Origin: Bacteroides_D sp963546395
GTDB lineage: Bacteria; Bacteroidota; Bacteroidia; Bacteroidales; CAJPTX01
Reading direction: 5' to 3'
DNA length: 64,000 nt
NCBI GenBank assembly: GCA_963546395.1
Contig: CAUUMS010000008.1
Span: 1 to 64,000 of the forward strand
The notes under the pieces were generated by a model. That model saw only the letters and a list, made by a program, of their open reading frames with translations. It was not told the origin of the DNA and ran no database searches. Shown in pieces: positions 1 through 8,840 of this stretch. A program made the position numbers and the translations under genes. Numbering within the stretch: the first letter of the stretch is position 1; each line of letters starts with the position of its first letter.

Positions 1-511
1 CCCGACGGCGGAAAATTCTTGCCCCGGGCGCGCATTTTCCCGGCCCAAGGGGGGCGTGCTGGCACCTGGGAAGGGGAATTAGGGGGTGGATTTCGCACGA
101 TGCGCATCCTGTCGGCCTACGGATTTGCCATGGCAACAGGGGAGCAACACCGTATCAAGTCCGTATTTGCACGCCGAAATACGGACTTGGTATACCATTG
201 GTGCGGCGACGCTACGGGCTTGCGCACCCGTGGAAGTCGAATAAAATGATGATTGAAAGCCTTTCCCCATCACATTCATAGCGCAGTGCACACCTTCATG
301 CCAGAATCTCCACCGAGGTCACGACCCTACCATCAGAACCTTAGTCTTGGGCATCGCTTGACGATGGCGAGCGGGCCTTCTTATAGTGGAACGGCTAAGG
401 GGCATGCGGCCACCGCGTAGAGACAGGCTTTCGTAACACTACACCGCTCTGAGCCGTACCTATAAACCGGAGCATTGCCCGCGGCAATGGGCGCAATCAT
501 AACTCGGTGGT
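1..511. other. Non-coding leader region of the window
   Basis: No convincing gene is seen in these 511 bases; the short open frames have no recognisable protein character. The stretch around 99-240 carries copy A of a dispersed hairpin repeat (separate entry). The remainder up to the start of the first gene at 512 shows no clear promoter or terminator to me. Confidence 0.6.
99..240 (+). repeat. Dispersed hairpin repeat, copy A
   Basis: A 16-bp inverted repeat, left arm 153-168 (TATCAAGTCCGTATTT) and right arm 177-192 (AAATACGGACTTGGTA), with an 8-base loop at 169-176 and one G-T wobble. Similar hairpins with similar flanks (GCAACACCGTA before, TTGGTGCG after) occur at about 18473 and 54953, both inverted relative to this copy. 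The outer limits given are approximate and come from comparing the flanks of the three copies by eye. It lies upstream of the gene at 512. It could be a REP/MITE-like mobile repeat or a structured RNA or DNA-protein site. Confidence 0.75.
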
Positions 512-1405
512 ATGAAGTGCAGGATAGGGTTTGAGCGATTCGGGGTGGTGGCCCTGTTAGTGCTGATGATGACCGTTGGGCACGCGAGGGCCCAATGGGT
601 GGAGGGGACAGTGCGTTTTGCGAATGAGAATCAGCCGGCCTCCTACGCCCGTGTCGATTTGCCCTACGGCAGCCTGGTGCAGTACGCCGATTCCACGGGC
701 CGTTTCCTGGTGGACACCACGGGGTGGACCGATGGTTCGATGCGAGTCACCACAATAGGCGGCGCCCCGGTGGAAGTGCGGATGTCGGAGTGGGTGCAGG
801 GCGATCGCTCCATTTTCATGATTCGGCCCGCCGTGACGCTGGATTCGTTGCAGGTGGTGGCCAAGTTCCGCGGTAAACCCCGCTGGATCAACGATTTACT
901 CAAGGGAGGAAAGAAGGGGGCTTATGTGCCGCAGGTGGGCACCGTCCTCATCACGCGGGTGAAGCCTGCGCCGGGGAAAATCGGGCTGCTCAAGCGGATC
1001 GAGGTGCACTTTGAATCGGCTCCACACCCCGCCGCAATCATGCGGTTACGCGTGTTCCGATACAACGCGAAGCGCAATGTGCCCGGCGAGGAGGTGCAGC
1101 TGGGGCAGATATTCTTTCACGATCGCAAGGGAGCCTCGCGGGTCGATCTGACCATGCACGGGCTCTTCTTCCCGCCTGATGGGCTGTGCATTGGCGTGGA
1201 GTGGGTGGGCGTGAATGCGATGCAATGGGGGCCGGGGCAACCCCGCCTGGCGAGTCCGGCCATCGGGATCCTTCGCCAAAAAGAGATGCCGCAGCAGACG
1301 TGGAGCTGGCAACCCGGCCAGGGATGGGTGCCCTTCCAATCCTCGAGCAAGGTGCAGCAGCCTGAGAATCTGCGCATTGGCGTGGAGGTGCAGCCGGTGG
1401 AGTAG
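512..1405 (+). CDS. Secreted protein with carboxypeptidase-regulatory-like N-terminal domain
   Basis: A 297-residue protein with a signal peptide (hydrophobic stretch about residues 11-27, ending ARAQ). The following 75 residues (VEGTVRF..., ...DSTGRFLVDTT) look like the beta-sandwich carboxypeptidase-regulatory-like domain common at the start of Bacteroidota envelope proteins, which usually serves in surface protein interactions. The rest has no motif I recognise: a basic patch (KFRGKPRWINDLLKGGKKG, about 118-136) and then a possible beta-rich domain. It stands alone on the plus strand, convergent with the U32 gene, with 32 bases between the stop codons. Function unknown; probably periplasmic or outer-membrane associated. 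Confidence 0.75.
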   Translation: MKCRIGFERFGVVALLVLMMTVGHARAQWVEGTVRFANENQPASYARVDLPYGSLVQYADSTGRFLVDTTGWTDGSMRVTTIGGAPVEVRMSEWVQGDRSIFMIRPAVTLDSLQVVAKFRGKPRWINDLLKGGKKGAYVPQVGTVLITRVKPAPGKIGLLKRIEVHFESAPHPAAIMRLRVFRYNAKRNVPGEEVQLGQIFFHDRKGASRVDLTMHGLFFPPDGLCIGVEWVGVNAMQWGPGQPRLASPAIGILRQKEMPQQTWSWQPGQGWVPFQSSSKVQQPENLRIGVEVQPVE

Positions 1406-1437
1406 CCTTGCCACCCTGGCGAGATGCGAGGGGTAAC

Positions 1438-3273
1438 CTACTCCTCGTCGGGGCGCACCACCATCTCGCACCGCGCACAATCGAAGCTCAGCCGTAGGGG
1501 GCGGGAAGCGCCACGGAGCCGGAGGTCATTGGCCCGCTCGGCCGGATTTTGGCGGGGGCATAGGCCCAACTCGTACCGCACGCAGTACTTAGTGCGCATC
1601 AGCTCCTTCGCCCCATTGGCCCTCACGAATCCCTGCGGGACAAGCGATGCATTCGCCACCCCGTGCGCCCGATAGAAGTTTTGGGCCAGCTTGTTTGTGA
1701 CATTCAGCCGGTAATCGGTGGGCAGCGATGCGGGATACTGAGCCGGCTCTCGCAGCGCAGTCCGCGGCTGGGGCACATGGGCCATCCTGACGGCAATGAG
1801 CATATCCACAAGATCGCGCCGCAGGGCATTGACACGTGCAATGGGCAGGAAGGGGGGACTTTTCACCTCGATGCGCACGCTGGCAATCTGCACACGGGCA
1901 TCGTGCGACTGGCCAAGCTGCTTAGCCCAGACGATTCGCTGGCTGTCCGCATTGCGCGCAGGTCCCAGGTGGGGCGATAGGCGCAGGCTGCACAGATAGC
2001 CCAACTCATCCTCCAGCACGAGGTCGTAACCGCCTGCATTCATCGCATCTTGAAGCGTTATGCGCGCCGCAATGCTACGATGAACCCGCGCGGGGACAAG
2101 CGTTCGCCGCGCCTCGACGTTGGCATTCCGGTACACCACGTCGCCCGGGCGGATCTCCCGCGGCAATTGCCTCACCTCCACGGTGTTTCCGTGGGCACGT
2201 TCCACGCGCAAGCCGCTCGCTTTGGTGCCCGAGACGATAACGAGCCCATCCCCCGCATGCAGCGGTCGCCGGGTGGCGATGGTGATGCGATTCCCCTCTA
2301 GCCCCGCAATTGGCCCCAGAGGCTCGCCCATCGACTTAGGCGAATGGCGGCATGCCAGGCCCTACGGTCGGGGCTCAAGCAGGTAGGGGATGCGCGGGCG
2401 CGAGAACGTGAGGGCCGGATCGGGCTCAAAATCTATCTGGACATGCCCCGTGGATCGGCGGGCGAGCGACGGGTTGCGGGCGATGAGGGTATCGATTCGC
2501 TGCCGGTAGAAAGCCGTGATGTTCTGCACGTAGGCCGCATCTTTCAGCCGTCCCTCTATCTTGAACGAGCTGATGCCCGCCTGGATGAGCTGCTCGAGGT
2601 GGTCGCTACGATCGAGATCGCAGAGCGAAAGCAGATGCTGATCGCATGCCAGGGGTCGCCCGTCGAGGGTGGTCAGGGTGTATGGCAGCCGACATGGCTG
2701 CGCGCACTGCCCCCGATTGGCACTCCGCGCGCCCAGGTATTCGCTCAGGTAGCACTGGCCGCTATAGCACACGCAGAGGGCCCCGTGCACAAAGGCCTCT
2801 AGCTCCACGGATGTACACTGGCGAATGCGTGCAATGGCCGCAGGGGGTAGCTCACGCGCCAGTATGATGCGGGAGAATCCGCACCGTTCCAGGAATTGCA
2901 CCTTCTCCGGGGTGCGGCAATCGGCCTGGGTGCTGGCATGCAGCTCCACGGGTGGCAGATGCATCTGCGCAAAGGCCATGTCCTGCACGATGAGGGCATC
3001 AACACCGCACTCGTGGAGGGCCCACGCCATGCGCTCAGCGGCCTTGAGCTCGCTGTCGTAGAGGAGGGTGTTGAGTGTGGCGTAGACGCGCACATCGAAA
3101 AGATGCGCCTCCTGCGCAAGCGTTGCGATGTCATCTAGGCTGTTGGCAGCCCGATAGCGAGCCCCGAACTGTGGGGGACCAATGTATAGCGCATCGGCAC
3201 CGGCTTGGATAGCCACCCGACCCGTGGCGAGAGTGGCGGCCGGAGCTAGCAATTCGAGCTGCATGCGTGCCAT
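1438..3273 (-). pseudogene. U32 family peptidase/hydroxylase-like protein interrupted by an in-frame TAG
   Basis: The upstream part (from ATG 3273 or 3264, MQLELLAPA) carries the U32 features: GADALYIG, ELHAST, HGALCVCYSGQCYLSEY and a Cys-rich RGQCAQPCR, which is the iron-sulfur binding region in U32 proteins. It ends at a TAG at 2362-2364. Translation in the same frame continues with SPKSMGEPLG and runs to 1438, finishing with the conserved Cys pattern (KYCVRYELGLCPR ... FDCARCEMVV) typical of the C-terminal half. Joined, the product would be about 610 residues, the usual size of this Bacteroidota family, so a single codon separates the two halves. U32 proteins act in collagen breakdown claims, tRNA or ubiquinone hydroxylation; the substrate here is unknown. 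The normally conserved RGFT-like stretch just before the stop reads RPRIP, which fits decay. It may be a recent pseudogene, a sequencing error, or two separately translated halves (ATG at 2331). Confidence 0.75.
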
Positions 3274-3287
3274 GGGGGCAAACGACA

Positions 3288-3318
3288 CAGCCGCGGAGCC
3301 CATCAGACCCCGCGGCTG
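3288..3318. terminator. Possible hairpin terminator of the TPR gene
   Basis: Inverted repeat CAGCCGCGG (3288-3296) and CCGCGGCTG (3310-3318) with a 13-base loop, just downstream of the TPR gene stop on the minus strand. There is no strong T-run, so this is a weak call. Its position also argues that the following U32 gene starts at 3273 or 3264 and not further upstream. Confidence 0.35.
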
Positions 3319-3341
3319 CGCATCAGTCTACAAAAGGGAGC

Positions 3342-4316
3342 CTACTTACACTTGAGCGTCACCTTCATCTCGTGCTCGGCGGCCTCCTTGTAGGCGCCAT
3401 GGGCCGCCTCCTTGTAGGCCTCGCAGGCATCATTCTTGTTGCCCGTGGCCGCGAGGGACTTGGCCTTCAGGAAGTAGAATTGCGTCTTGTCCATGGTGCC
3501 AGGGGCGTTTTCGATGGCCAGGTTGGTGTATTCGATCACCTTGCCGTGATCGCTCTTCGCGTTGTAGCACATGGCGAGGGCGCCGTAGATTTCAGCCTCA
3601 CGGGGGTCGATCTTAATGGCACGCTCGTAGATGGCGATGGCCGCATCCGTCTGCTTGGCTTCCTGAGATTTCAGCCCCTGCATCTTCAGGTGGGCAATGG
3701 CCATGCCCTGGAGGTCGAGCTCACGCGCCGCATTGTTGGTTTGCTTAGCCATCTCAAGCCCCTTCTCCACGGTGCTCAGCATCTCATCATACTGCTTGAG
3801 GGAGTCCTGGGCGAGGGCGAGGCCCACGAATGCGTCCAGATTGCGATCGTCAACGTTGATGGTCTTCTGCATCAACTCGGCCGCACGCGCATAGTTGGCG
3901 GCCTTTATGGCATTGAGCCCCTCGGTGTAGTAGATGCGAGGGATGATGCGGTCGGTTTTCTCGATGGTCGCCTTGTCGCCCACCGCAGCGGCTGTGCTCT
4001 TGGCCAGCTCCATTTGCTCGATGGCTTCAGCGAACTTCTTCTGGGTGGTGAAGTGCCTTGCGTAGCCGAAGTGCACCTGCGGCAGGAGCTTTTGCGCCTT
4101 CCCCTTGAGGTCGGCCGACTCGTCGGTGGCGATGGCATCGCATTTCTCCACGCATTGCTTCAGCTTGTCGATGGCCCCCTTGAAATCAGTCTGATGCGTC
4201 TGCACAGCCGTGTTGTAGAGGTCAACTGCCTCCTGCATACTCTGGGCCGAGATGGCTAGTGGCATGCCGAGCAGGGCGAGTAGGAGCACAAGGTAACTTC
4301 GCATGGGATATCGCAT
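3342..4316 (-). CDS. Exported tetratricopeptide-repeat protein
   Basis: A 324-residue protein with a signal peptide (about residues 1-24, cleavage after AISA; an alternative start is Met5). The mature part consists of TPR-like helical pairs: FGYARHFTTQKKFAEAIEQM, YTEGLNAIKAANYARAAELM, AFVGLALAQDSLKQYDEM, AIAIYERAIKIDPREAEIYG and YFLKAKSLAATGNKNDACEA. Such periplasmic TPR proteins act as scaffolds for protein complexes. It is the first gene of a leftward group and is followed by the U32 gene. No catalytic motif is seen. The partner cannot be told from the sequence. Confidence 0.85.
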   Translation of the reverse strand: MRYPMRSYLVLLLALLGMPLAISAQSMQEAVDLYNTAVQTHQTDFKGAIDKLKQCVEKCDAIATDESADLKGKAQKLLPQVHFGYARHFTTQKKFAEAIEQMELAKSTAAAVGDKATIEKTDRIIPRIYYTEGLNAIKAANYARAAELMQKTINVDDRNLDAFVGLALAQDSLKQYDEMLSTVEKGLEMAKQTNNAARELDLQGMAIAHLKMQGLKSQEAKQTDAAIAIYERAIKIDPREAEIYGALAMCYNAKSDHGKVIEYTNLAIENAPGTMDKTQFYFLKAKSLAATGNKNDACEAYKEAAHGAYKEAAEHEMKVTLKCK

Positions 4317-4413
4317 AGTTGTGATCGTGTTGTGATTCTAACGTAGTGTGACCCTTATCGGAGTGCTAAGGTAGCGATAATGCATTTAACACCCTAATGA
4401 GGCGCAAGATTCC

Positions 4414-4857
4414 TCACCACTTTTCGCGTCTTGCCCGAAAGAACGACTGCATGAGCTGGGCGCACTCGGCGGCCATATCGCCAGTGTAGACCCGGGTGCT
4501 GGGGTGCAGCATGCTGGGGGAGTAGCGCGTGTAGCCACGTCGGGGATCGGGAGCCCCGTAGTGCAACTCGCCCACGCGGGCCCAAAGGATGGCCCCGGCG
4601 CACATGGGGCATGGCTCCAGGGTGACGTAAAGGGCGCACTGATCCAGGAATTTACCCCCGAGATGATTGGTGGCCGCAGTGATGGCTAGCATTTCCGCAT
4701 GGGCCGTGGGGTCGGCTAACGTCTCGGTGAGGTTATGCCCTCGCCCGATGATGCGCCCCCCGCCCACCACGACGGCACCCACGGGCACCTCGCCCGCCTC
4801 GTAGGCAAGCTGGGCCTCTGCAAAGGCCGCACGCATGGGGGATTCTACCATGGCCAT
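4414..4857 (-). CDS. tadA: tRNA adenosine(34) deaminase TadA
   Basis: A 147-residue zinc deaminase that converts A34 to inosine in the wobble position of tRNA-Arg(ACG). Zinc ligands and the catalytic Glu are visible: His53-Ala-Glu55 (HAEM) and Cys83/Cys86 (PCPMCAGAI). The start is taken at MAMVESPMRAAF because the upstream in-frame residues are not family-like and the candidate -7 box at 4912-4919 would otherwise lie inside the gene. It is monocistronic, 97 bases upstream of the TPR gene, and divergent from the superoxide dismutase gene. Confidence 0.95.
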   Translation of the reverse strand: MAMVESPMRAAFAEAQLAYEAGEVPVGAVVVGGGRIIGRGHNLTETLADPTAHAEMLAITAATNHLGGKFLDQCALYVTLEPCPMCAGAILWARVGELHYGAPDPRRGYTRYSPSMLHPSTRVYTGDMAAECAQLMQSFFRARREKW

Positions 4858-4911
4858 ATCACCTCGGACGATGGGCACCTCGCTACGAGGAGCACGCACG
4901 TCATGACGTGG

Positions 4912-4919
4912 CAAAGATA
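4912..4919 (-). promoter_or_regulatory. Candidate -7 box for tadA
   Basis: TATCTTTG on the minus strand matches the Bacteroidota TAnnTTTG consensus exactly and would start transcription near 4905, about 50 bases before tadA. No clear -33 TTTG is seen. Confidence 0.5.
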
Positions 4920-5026
4920 GGCCATGTGGCGCAGTGGTGAACTATGGCGGGATCTTTACGTTATAAGGATCGCAGGGGGCAATAAATACTGAAACTTGAG
5001 TAATACCCCTATTGGAGGCAACAGCT

Positions 5027-5602
5027 ATGGTACACAAACTACCTGAACTACCGTATGCGCTCGATGCGCTGAATCCGCATATCTCTAAGCAGACGCTGGA
5101 ATTCCATCACGGGAAGCATCACCTGGCTTACGTGAATAACCTGAATGCACTGATCCCGGGTACCAAGTTTGAGGATGCCACGCTGGAGGATATGATTCGT
5201 GAGGCTGATGGCGGGATCTTCAACAATGCAGCCCAGATATGGAATCACACGTTCTACTTTCAGGCCTTTTCGCCCAAGCCCAAGGCGGCCCCCGAGGGGA
5301 AGTTGCTAGAGGCCATCGTGCGCGACTTCGGTTCGTTTGAGGCGTTCCGGGAAGAGTTCACCAAGGCGGCAGCTTCCCTCTTCGGCTCAGGCTGGGCCTG
5401 GCTGGCCGTGGATGGGGATGGCAAGTTGCAGATTGTAAAGGAGTCCAACGCTGGCAATCCTCTTCGGCAGGGGCTAAAGCCGCTGCTCACATGCGATGTG
5501 TGGGAGCATGCCTACTACCTGGACTACCAGAATCGCCGCCCAGATTACCTGAGCAATTTCTGGCCGCTGGTGGATTGGGCTGTGGTAGAGAGCCGTTTCT
5601 AG
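5027..5602 (+). CDS. sodB: Iron/manganese superoxide dismutase
   Basis: A 191-residue cytoplasmic enzyme that converts superoxide to peroxide and oxygen. All four metal ligands are present at the expected spacing: His27 (EFHHGKHH), His74 (QIWNHTFYF), Asp157 and His161 (DVWEHAYYLDY). The start at 5027 is chosen because GGAGG lies at 5014-5018 and the protein then begins MVHKLPELPYA. Residue 155 is Thr. In the homologous cambialistic enzyme of Porphyromonas gingivalis this position is Gly, and exchange to Thr is reported to favour iron, so this enzyme may prefer iron. A hairpin terminator follows. Confidence 0.96.
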   Translation: MVHKLPELPYALDALNPHISKQTLEFHHGKHHLAYVNNLNALIPGTKFEDATLEDMIREADGGIFNNAAQIWNHTFYFQAFSPKPKAAPEGKLLEAIVRDFGSFEAFREEFTKAAASLFGSGWAWLAVDGDGKLQIVKESNAGNPLRQGLKPLLTCDVWEHAYYLDYQNRRPDYLSNFWPLVDWAVVESRF

Positions 5603-5627
5603 GTCGGGGAATCCGATACGAACTAGC

Positions 5628-5665
5628 GAAGGCGAGGAGGTGAACACCTTCTCGCCTTCATTTTA
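5628..5665 (+). terminator. Rho-independent terminator after superoxide dismutase
   Basis: Stem GAAGGCGAGGAGG (5628-5640) pairs with CCTTCTCGCCTTC (5647-5659; one G-U pair), followed by ATTTTAT. It lies 26 bases after the stop codon. Confidence 0.85.
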
Positions 5666-5746
5666 TATACCATTACACCAGTATAAGAGAGCTGGGAGAG
5701 ACCGAGGGAGCTCACGGTAGGCAGCTAAAGGGAACCTGATCTCTGC

Positions 5747-6853
5747 TCAGGCCACCTTCTTATAGCTCAGCACGGCCCACACGTTGAATAGCACGGCAAA
5801 GCCCGTGAGGCGGAGTAGCTGCGGTGCCAAGTCGGCCCAATCACTCCCTCGCAGGTAGACGGAGCGCAGGAGGTCGATGTAATAGGTGAGCGGATTGGCG
5901 TAAGCAACTACCTGTGCCCAGATAGGCATGGTCTCAATGTTGGTGAACAGGCCGCTCATCAGGAACAGGATGAGCATGTAGAATAGCATCAGGAAGGTGG
6001 CCTGTTGGAGCGTGCTGGAATAGTTGGACATGACGATGCCCATGCCGCTGATAGTGAGAATGTAGACGATGGTTGAGAAGTAGGCTAAGCCAATGCTACC
6101 CACTGGCCAGAGGTGGTAGACCCACCCCATGAGGCCGATGCAGCCGGTGAAGATGACGATCCCCATGCCCCAGTAGGGGATGATTTTGGCCAGTATAAAC
6201 TGAAATCGGCTCACCGGCGTGACGTTGATCTGGTAGATGGTACCCCGCTCTTTCTCCTGCACAATGTTGAGCACCGCCAGGAGGCCGCAGACTAGCGTTA
6301 TGAGCATGACGATGAGGGCTGGAAGCATAAAGACCTTGTAGTCCTGCTGGGGATTGAACCGGAAGATGGGCTCTATGCGGCAGGGCAATACTCCACCCGA
6401 TGGGGCTCGCTCGCACTGCACCTCCAGTGTGAACTGGTGCACCATGGCGGCTACAGCATTGCTTGCCAGCAGGGCTTTAGTGCCATCCACCGCTGAGAAT
6501 GCGCACAGCAGCCTGGGGTTCTGACCAGCCGCTAGGGCTTTACCGAAATGTGGAGGTAGCTCGATAATGCCGTCTACCTTGCGCTGCTCTACCATGGCGT
6601 ATGCCGACTGGTAGTCGGGCACACACTCCACAGCAGCCAGCTGCGTTGAGGCATTGAGCTTGGCAATCAGCCGCTGCGCATAGCTGCTGGCATCCCTATC
6701 GACTACAGCCAGGCGCACGTCACGCACCTCGAAGGTGGTGGCCCACGGGATAAGTAGCAGCATGACGAGGGGGAAGTACACCATCAGCAGGATGAATAGC
6801 GGCGTGCGCATTATCTGCCGGAACTCCTTTTCCACCAAGTACTTTAGCACCAT
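5747..6853 (-). CDS. ABC-2 type exporter permease (YbhR-like)
   Basis: A 368-residue inner-membrane permease. One membrane helix near residues 17-38 is followed by a periplasmic domain of about 135 residues (VRDVRLAVVDRDASS onward) and then five C-terminal helices including PALIVMLITLVCGLLAVLNIVQEKERGT, the ABC2_membrane_3 signature region. It ends a five-gene operon (membrane fusion protein, two ATPases, two permeases) and pairs with the permease immediately upstream, 10 bases away. By analogy with E. coli YbhGFSR the complex exports drugs or cations, but the substrate here is unknown. Confidence 0.9.
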   Translation of the reverse strand: MVLKYLVEKEFRQIMRTPLFILLMVYFPLVMLLLIPWATTFEVRDVRLAVVDRDASSYAQRLIAKLNASTQLAAVECVPDYQSAYAMVEQRKVDGIIELPPHFGKALAAGQNPRLLCAFSAVDGTKALLASNAVAAMVHQFTLEVQCERAPSGGVLPCRIEPIFRFNPQQDYKVFMLPALIVMLITLVCGLLAVLNIVQEKERGTIYQINVTPVSRFQFILAKIIPYWGMGIVIFTGCIGLMGWVYHLWPVGSIGLAYFSTIVYILTISGMGIVMSNYSSTLQQATFLMLFYMLILFLMSGLFTNIETMPIWAQVVAYANPLTYYIDLLRSVYLRGSDWADLAPQLLRLTGFAVLFNVWAVLSYKKVA

Positions 6854-6863
6854 GGCTGAGCTG

Positions 6864-7964
6864 CTACAGTCGTTTTTTCTGCTTACGCAGAGCTAGGCCC
6901 ACGAATGCGGTGCCCATACCTGCCAGAACAAACAGATTGGGGGCCACCTCGCGCCAACCTCCTCCCTGAATCATCACGCAGCGCACGGCATCGATGAACC
7001 ACTTCGCCGGCACCAACTCGGCCACGTACTGTAGGGCCTTGGGCATGCCGCTGAGCTGGAACATCATGCCTGAGAACATCATGGTGGGCATCATGGTGGC
7101 AATACCCGCCACGATAATCGCCACGGCTTGCGTCTTAGCTGCTGCAGAGACTAGTAGTCCCATTGCCAGTGCAAGCAGTATGTACAGCGTGACGATGACC
7201 CAAAGTAACACTAGGCTCCCTTGGATGGGTACGTCTAGTGCGAAATACGATAACAGGAGCATGGCCACGAGATCCACGTAGGCGATGACCATGTAGGGCA
7301 CCAGCTTGGACACGAGCAGGGTGGAGATGCGCAGCGGTGAGGCGAATAGCACCTCGATTGTCCCAGACTCCTTCTCCCGCACTAGCGATACGGAGGTCAT
7401 CACCCCGCATATGACGATGAGCACAAGTCCCATCACGCCAGGCACGAAATTGTAAGTCGATTTCAGCGTGGGGTTATACAGCATTCGTGGCACAAACTCC
7501 ACATGCTGTGAGACAGCCCCACGATGTGAGGCCACGAGCACCCGATTCAGGATGCCCTGCATGTACCCCTGCGCAATAGAAGCCACATTGGGATCTGAGG
7601 CATCCAGCTCCAATTGCATATGCGCATCCCGACGCACGAGCAGATGCTGCGTGAAATCGGGGGGGATGACTAGGGCTAAGTCTATGGATCGCCGCCGGAA
7701 TAGCCGATCGATGTCACGACGATCGTTCACCTTGTCGACCAGGGTGAAGTATCCACTGTGCTCCATGGCCTCGACGAGCTGCCGCTCGATGCCCCCATCG
7801 AGCTCTCCCAGCACGGCGAAACGCAAGTGGTTGACCTCGGTGTTGAGTGCAAATCCGAACAGCAGTAGCTGCACAATGGGGAGAGCCAGCAGGATCATCA
7901 CCGTGCGACGGTCACGGAGGATGTGGTAGAACTCTTTCTGGACGCAGGCGATGAATGTCCGCAT
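6864..7964 (-). CDS. ABC-2 type exporter permease (YbhS-like)
   Basis: A 366-residue permease with the ABC2_membrane_3 layout: an N-terminal helix (TVMILLALPIVQLLLFGFAL), a periplasmic domain (about residues 40-180) and five to six C-terminal helices with VREKESGTIEVLFASP between the second and third. The start at 7964 (MRTFIACVQKEFYHILRD) is chosen because this is the usual N-terminus of the family and the upstream residues are not family-like. It forms a heterodimeric pore with the next gene. Confidence 0.9.
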   Translation of the reverse strand: MRTFIACVQKEFYHILRDRRTVMILLALPIVQLLLFGFALNTEVNHLRFAVLGELDGGIERQLVEAMEHSGYFTLVDKVNDRRDIDRLFRRRSIDLALVIPPDFTQHLLVRRDAHMQLELDASDPNVASIAQGYMQGILNRVLVASHRGAVSQHVEFVPRMLYNPTLKSTYNFVPGVMGLVLIVICGVMTSVSLVREKESGTIEVLFASPLRISTLLVSKLVPYMVIAYVDLVAMLLLSYFALDVPIQGSLVLLWVIVTLYILLALAMGLLVSAAAKTQAVAIIVAGIATMMPTMMFSGMMFQLSGMPKALQYVAELVPAKWFIDAVRCVMIQGGGWREVAPNLFVLAGMGTAFVGLALRKQKKRL

Positions 7965-7989
7965 GGTAGGGTCTGGTCGACAGATGTCC

Positions 7990-8736
7990 TTACTCGGAGT
8001 TCTTAGCCCCACGTGCTAATGCCCGAAACACCTCGTCCATTGTCTCGGCATGATAGCGTTCCTTCAGGGCAACCGGGGTATCAAGGGCCCGTATTTGCCC
8101 ATCCACCATCATCGAAACACGGTTACAGTACTCGGCCTCATCCATATAGTGGGTGGTCACGAACACGGTGATGCCGTCCTCAGCAGCCTCGTAGATCAGC
8201 TCCCAGAATCGCCGACGCATGATGGGATCCACGCCGCCCGTAGGCTCATCTAGGAATACCACAGATGGACGATGCAGGATGGCAACTGAGAAGGCGAGCC
8301 GCTGCTTGAGGCCCAGTGGCAAATCGCGCACCATGGAGTTGCGGTAGGCCTCAAAATCGAGCTGCTGGAGCAAGGTATCTGTCTTGCTAGCGATCTCACG
8401 GCCCGTCAAGCCATAGATACCGCCGAAGAGTCGAATATTCTCCCATACCCGCAAATCCTCATAGAGCGAGAAGCGTTGCATCATGTAACCGATGTTACGC
8501 TTCACCTGCTCACGCTGGTGCACGATGTCGTAACCAGCCACTTGCCCCCAGCCAGCACTAGGCTTCAGCAACCCGCATAGCATCTTTATCGCCGTGGTTT
8601 TACCGGCCCCATTGGCACCGAGGAAGCCGAATATTTCACCTCGCCTCACTGCGAATGAAATAGCATCCACGGCCGTGAAATGGCCGAAACGGCGGGTGAG
8701 CTCTCGTACCTCAACTGCGTACTCCGCATCGTGCAT
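7990..8736 (-). CDS. ABC transporter ATP-binding protein (C-terminal half of YbhF type)
   Basis: A 248-residue ATPase with Walker A GANGAGKTT (about residues 40-48), Walker B VVFLDEPTGGVD and switch His in TTHYMDEA. The signature motif is the degenerate LPLGLKQRL instead of LSGGQ, which is what the second half of the tandem E. coli YbhF protein shows, as I recall. The start at 8736 gives the usual N-terminus (MHDAEYAVEVRELTRRFG) but leaves a 104-base gap to the preceding gene, large for this operon; an in-frame start at 8868 that overlaps it is the alternative. Confidence 0.88.
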   Translation of the reverse strand: MHDAEYAVEVRELTRRFGHFTAVDAISFAVRRGEIFGFLGANGAGKTTAIKMLCGLLKPSAGWGQVAGYDIVHQREQVKRNIGYMMQRFSLYEDLRVWENIRLFGGIYGLTGREIASKTDTLLQQLDFEAYRNSMVRDLPLGLKQRLAFSVAILHRPSVVFLDEPTGGVDPIMRRRFWELIYEAAEDGITVFVTTHYMDEAEYCNRVSMMVDGQIRALDTPVALKERYHAETMDEVFRALARGAKNSE

Positions 8737-8840
8737 AGCCGAATCAGATTTCACGGCGACCCTCCCACTGCGCTTCGCAATACTTGCTATTGGGGACAGT
8801 ATGCATTCTCGTGGTGCCACAATGCCAAAGACTCCCCATG

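Noticed and set aside
2362..2364. TAG read as a pyrrolysine or selenocysteine codon
   Set aside because: Selenocysteine uses TGA, and no pyrrolysine genes are seen; a stop mutation or read error is simpler.
3267..4259. 330-codon plus-strand frame opposite the TPR gene
   Set aside because: It is the reverse complement of the TPR gene, has no family pattern and runs through its coding strand.
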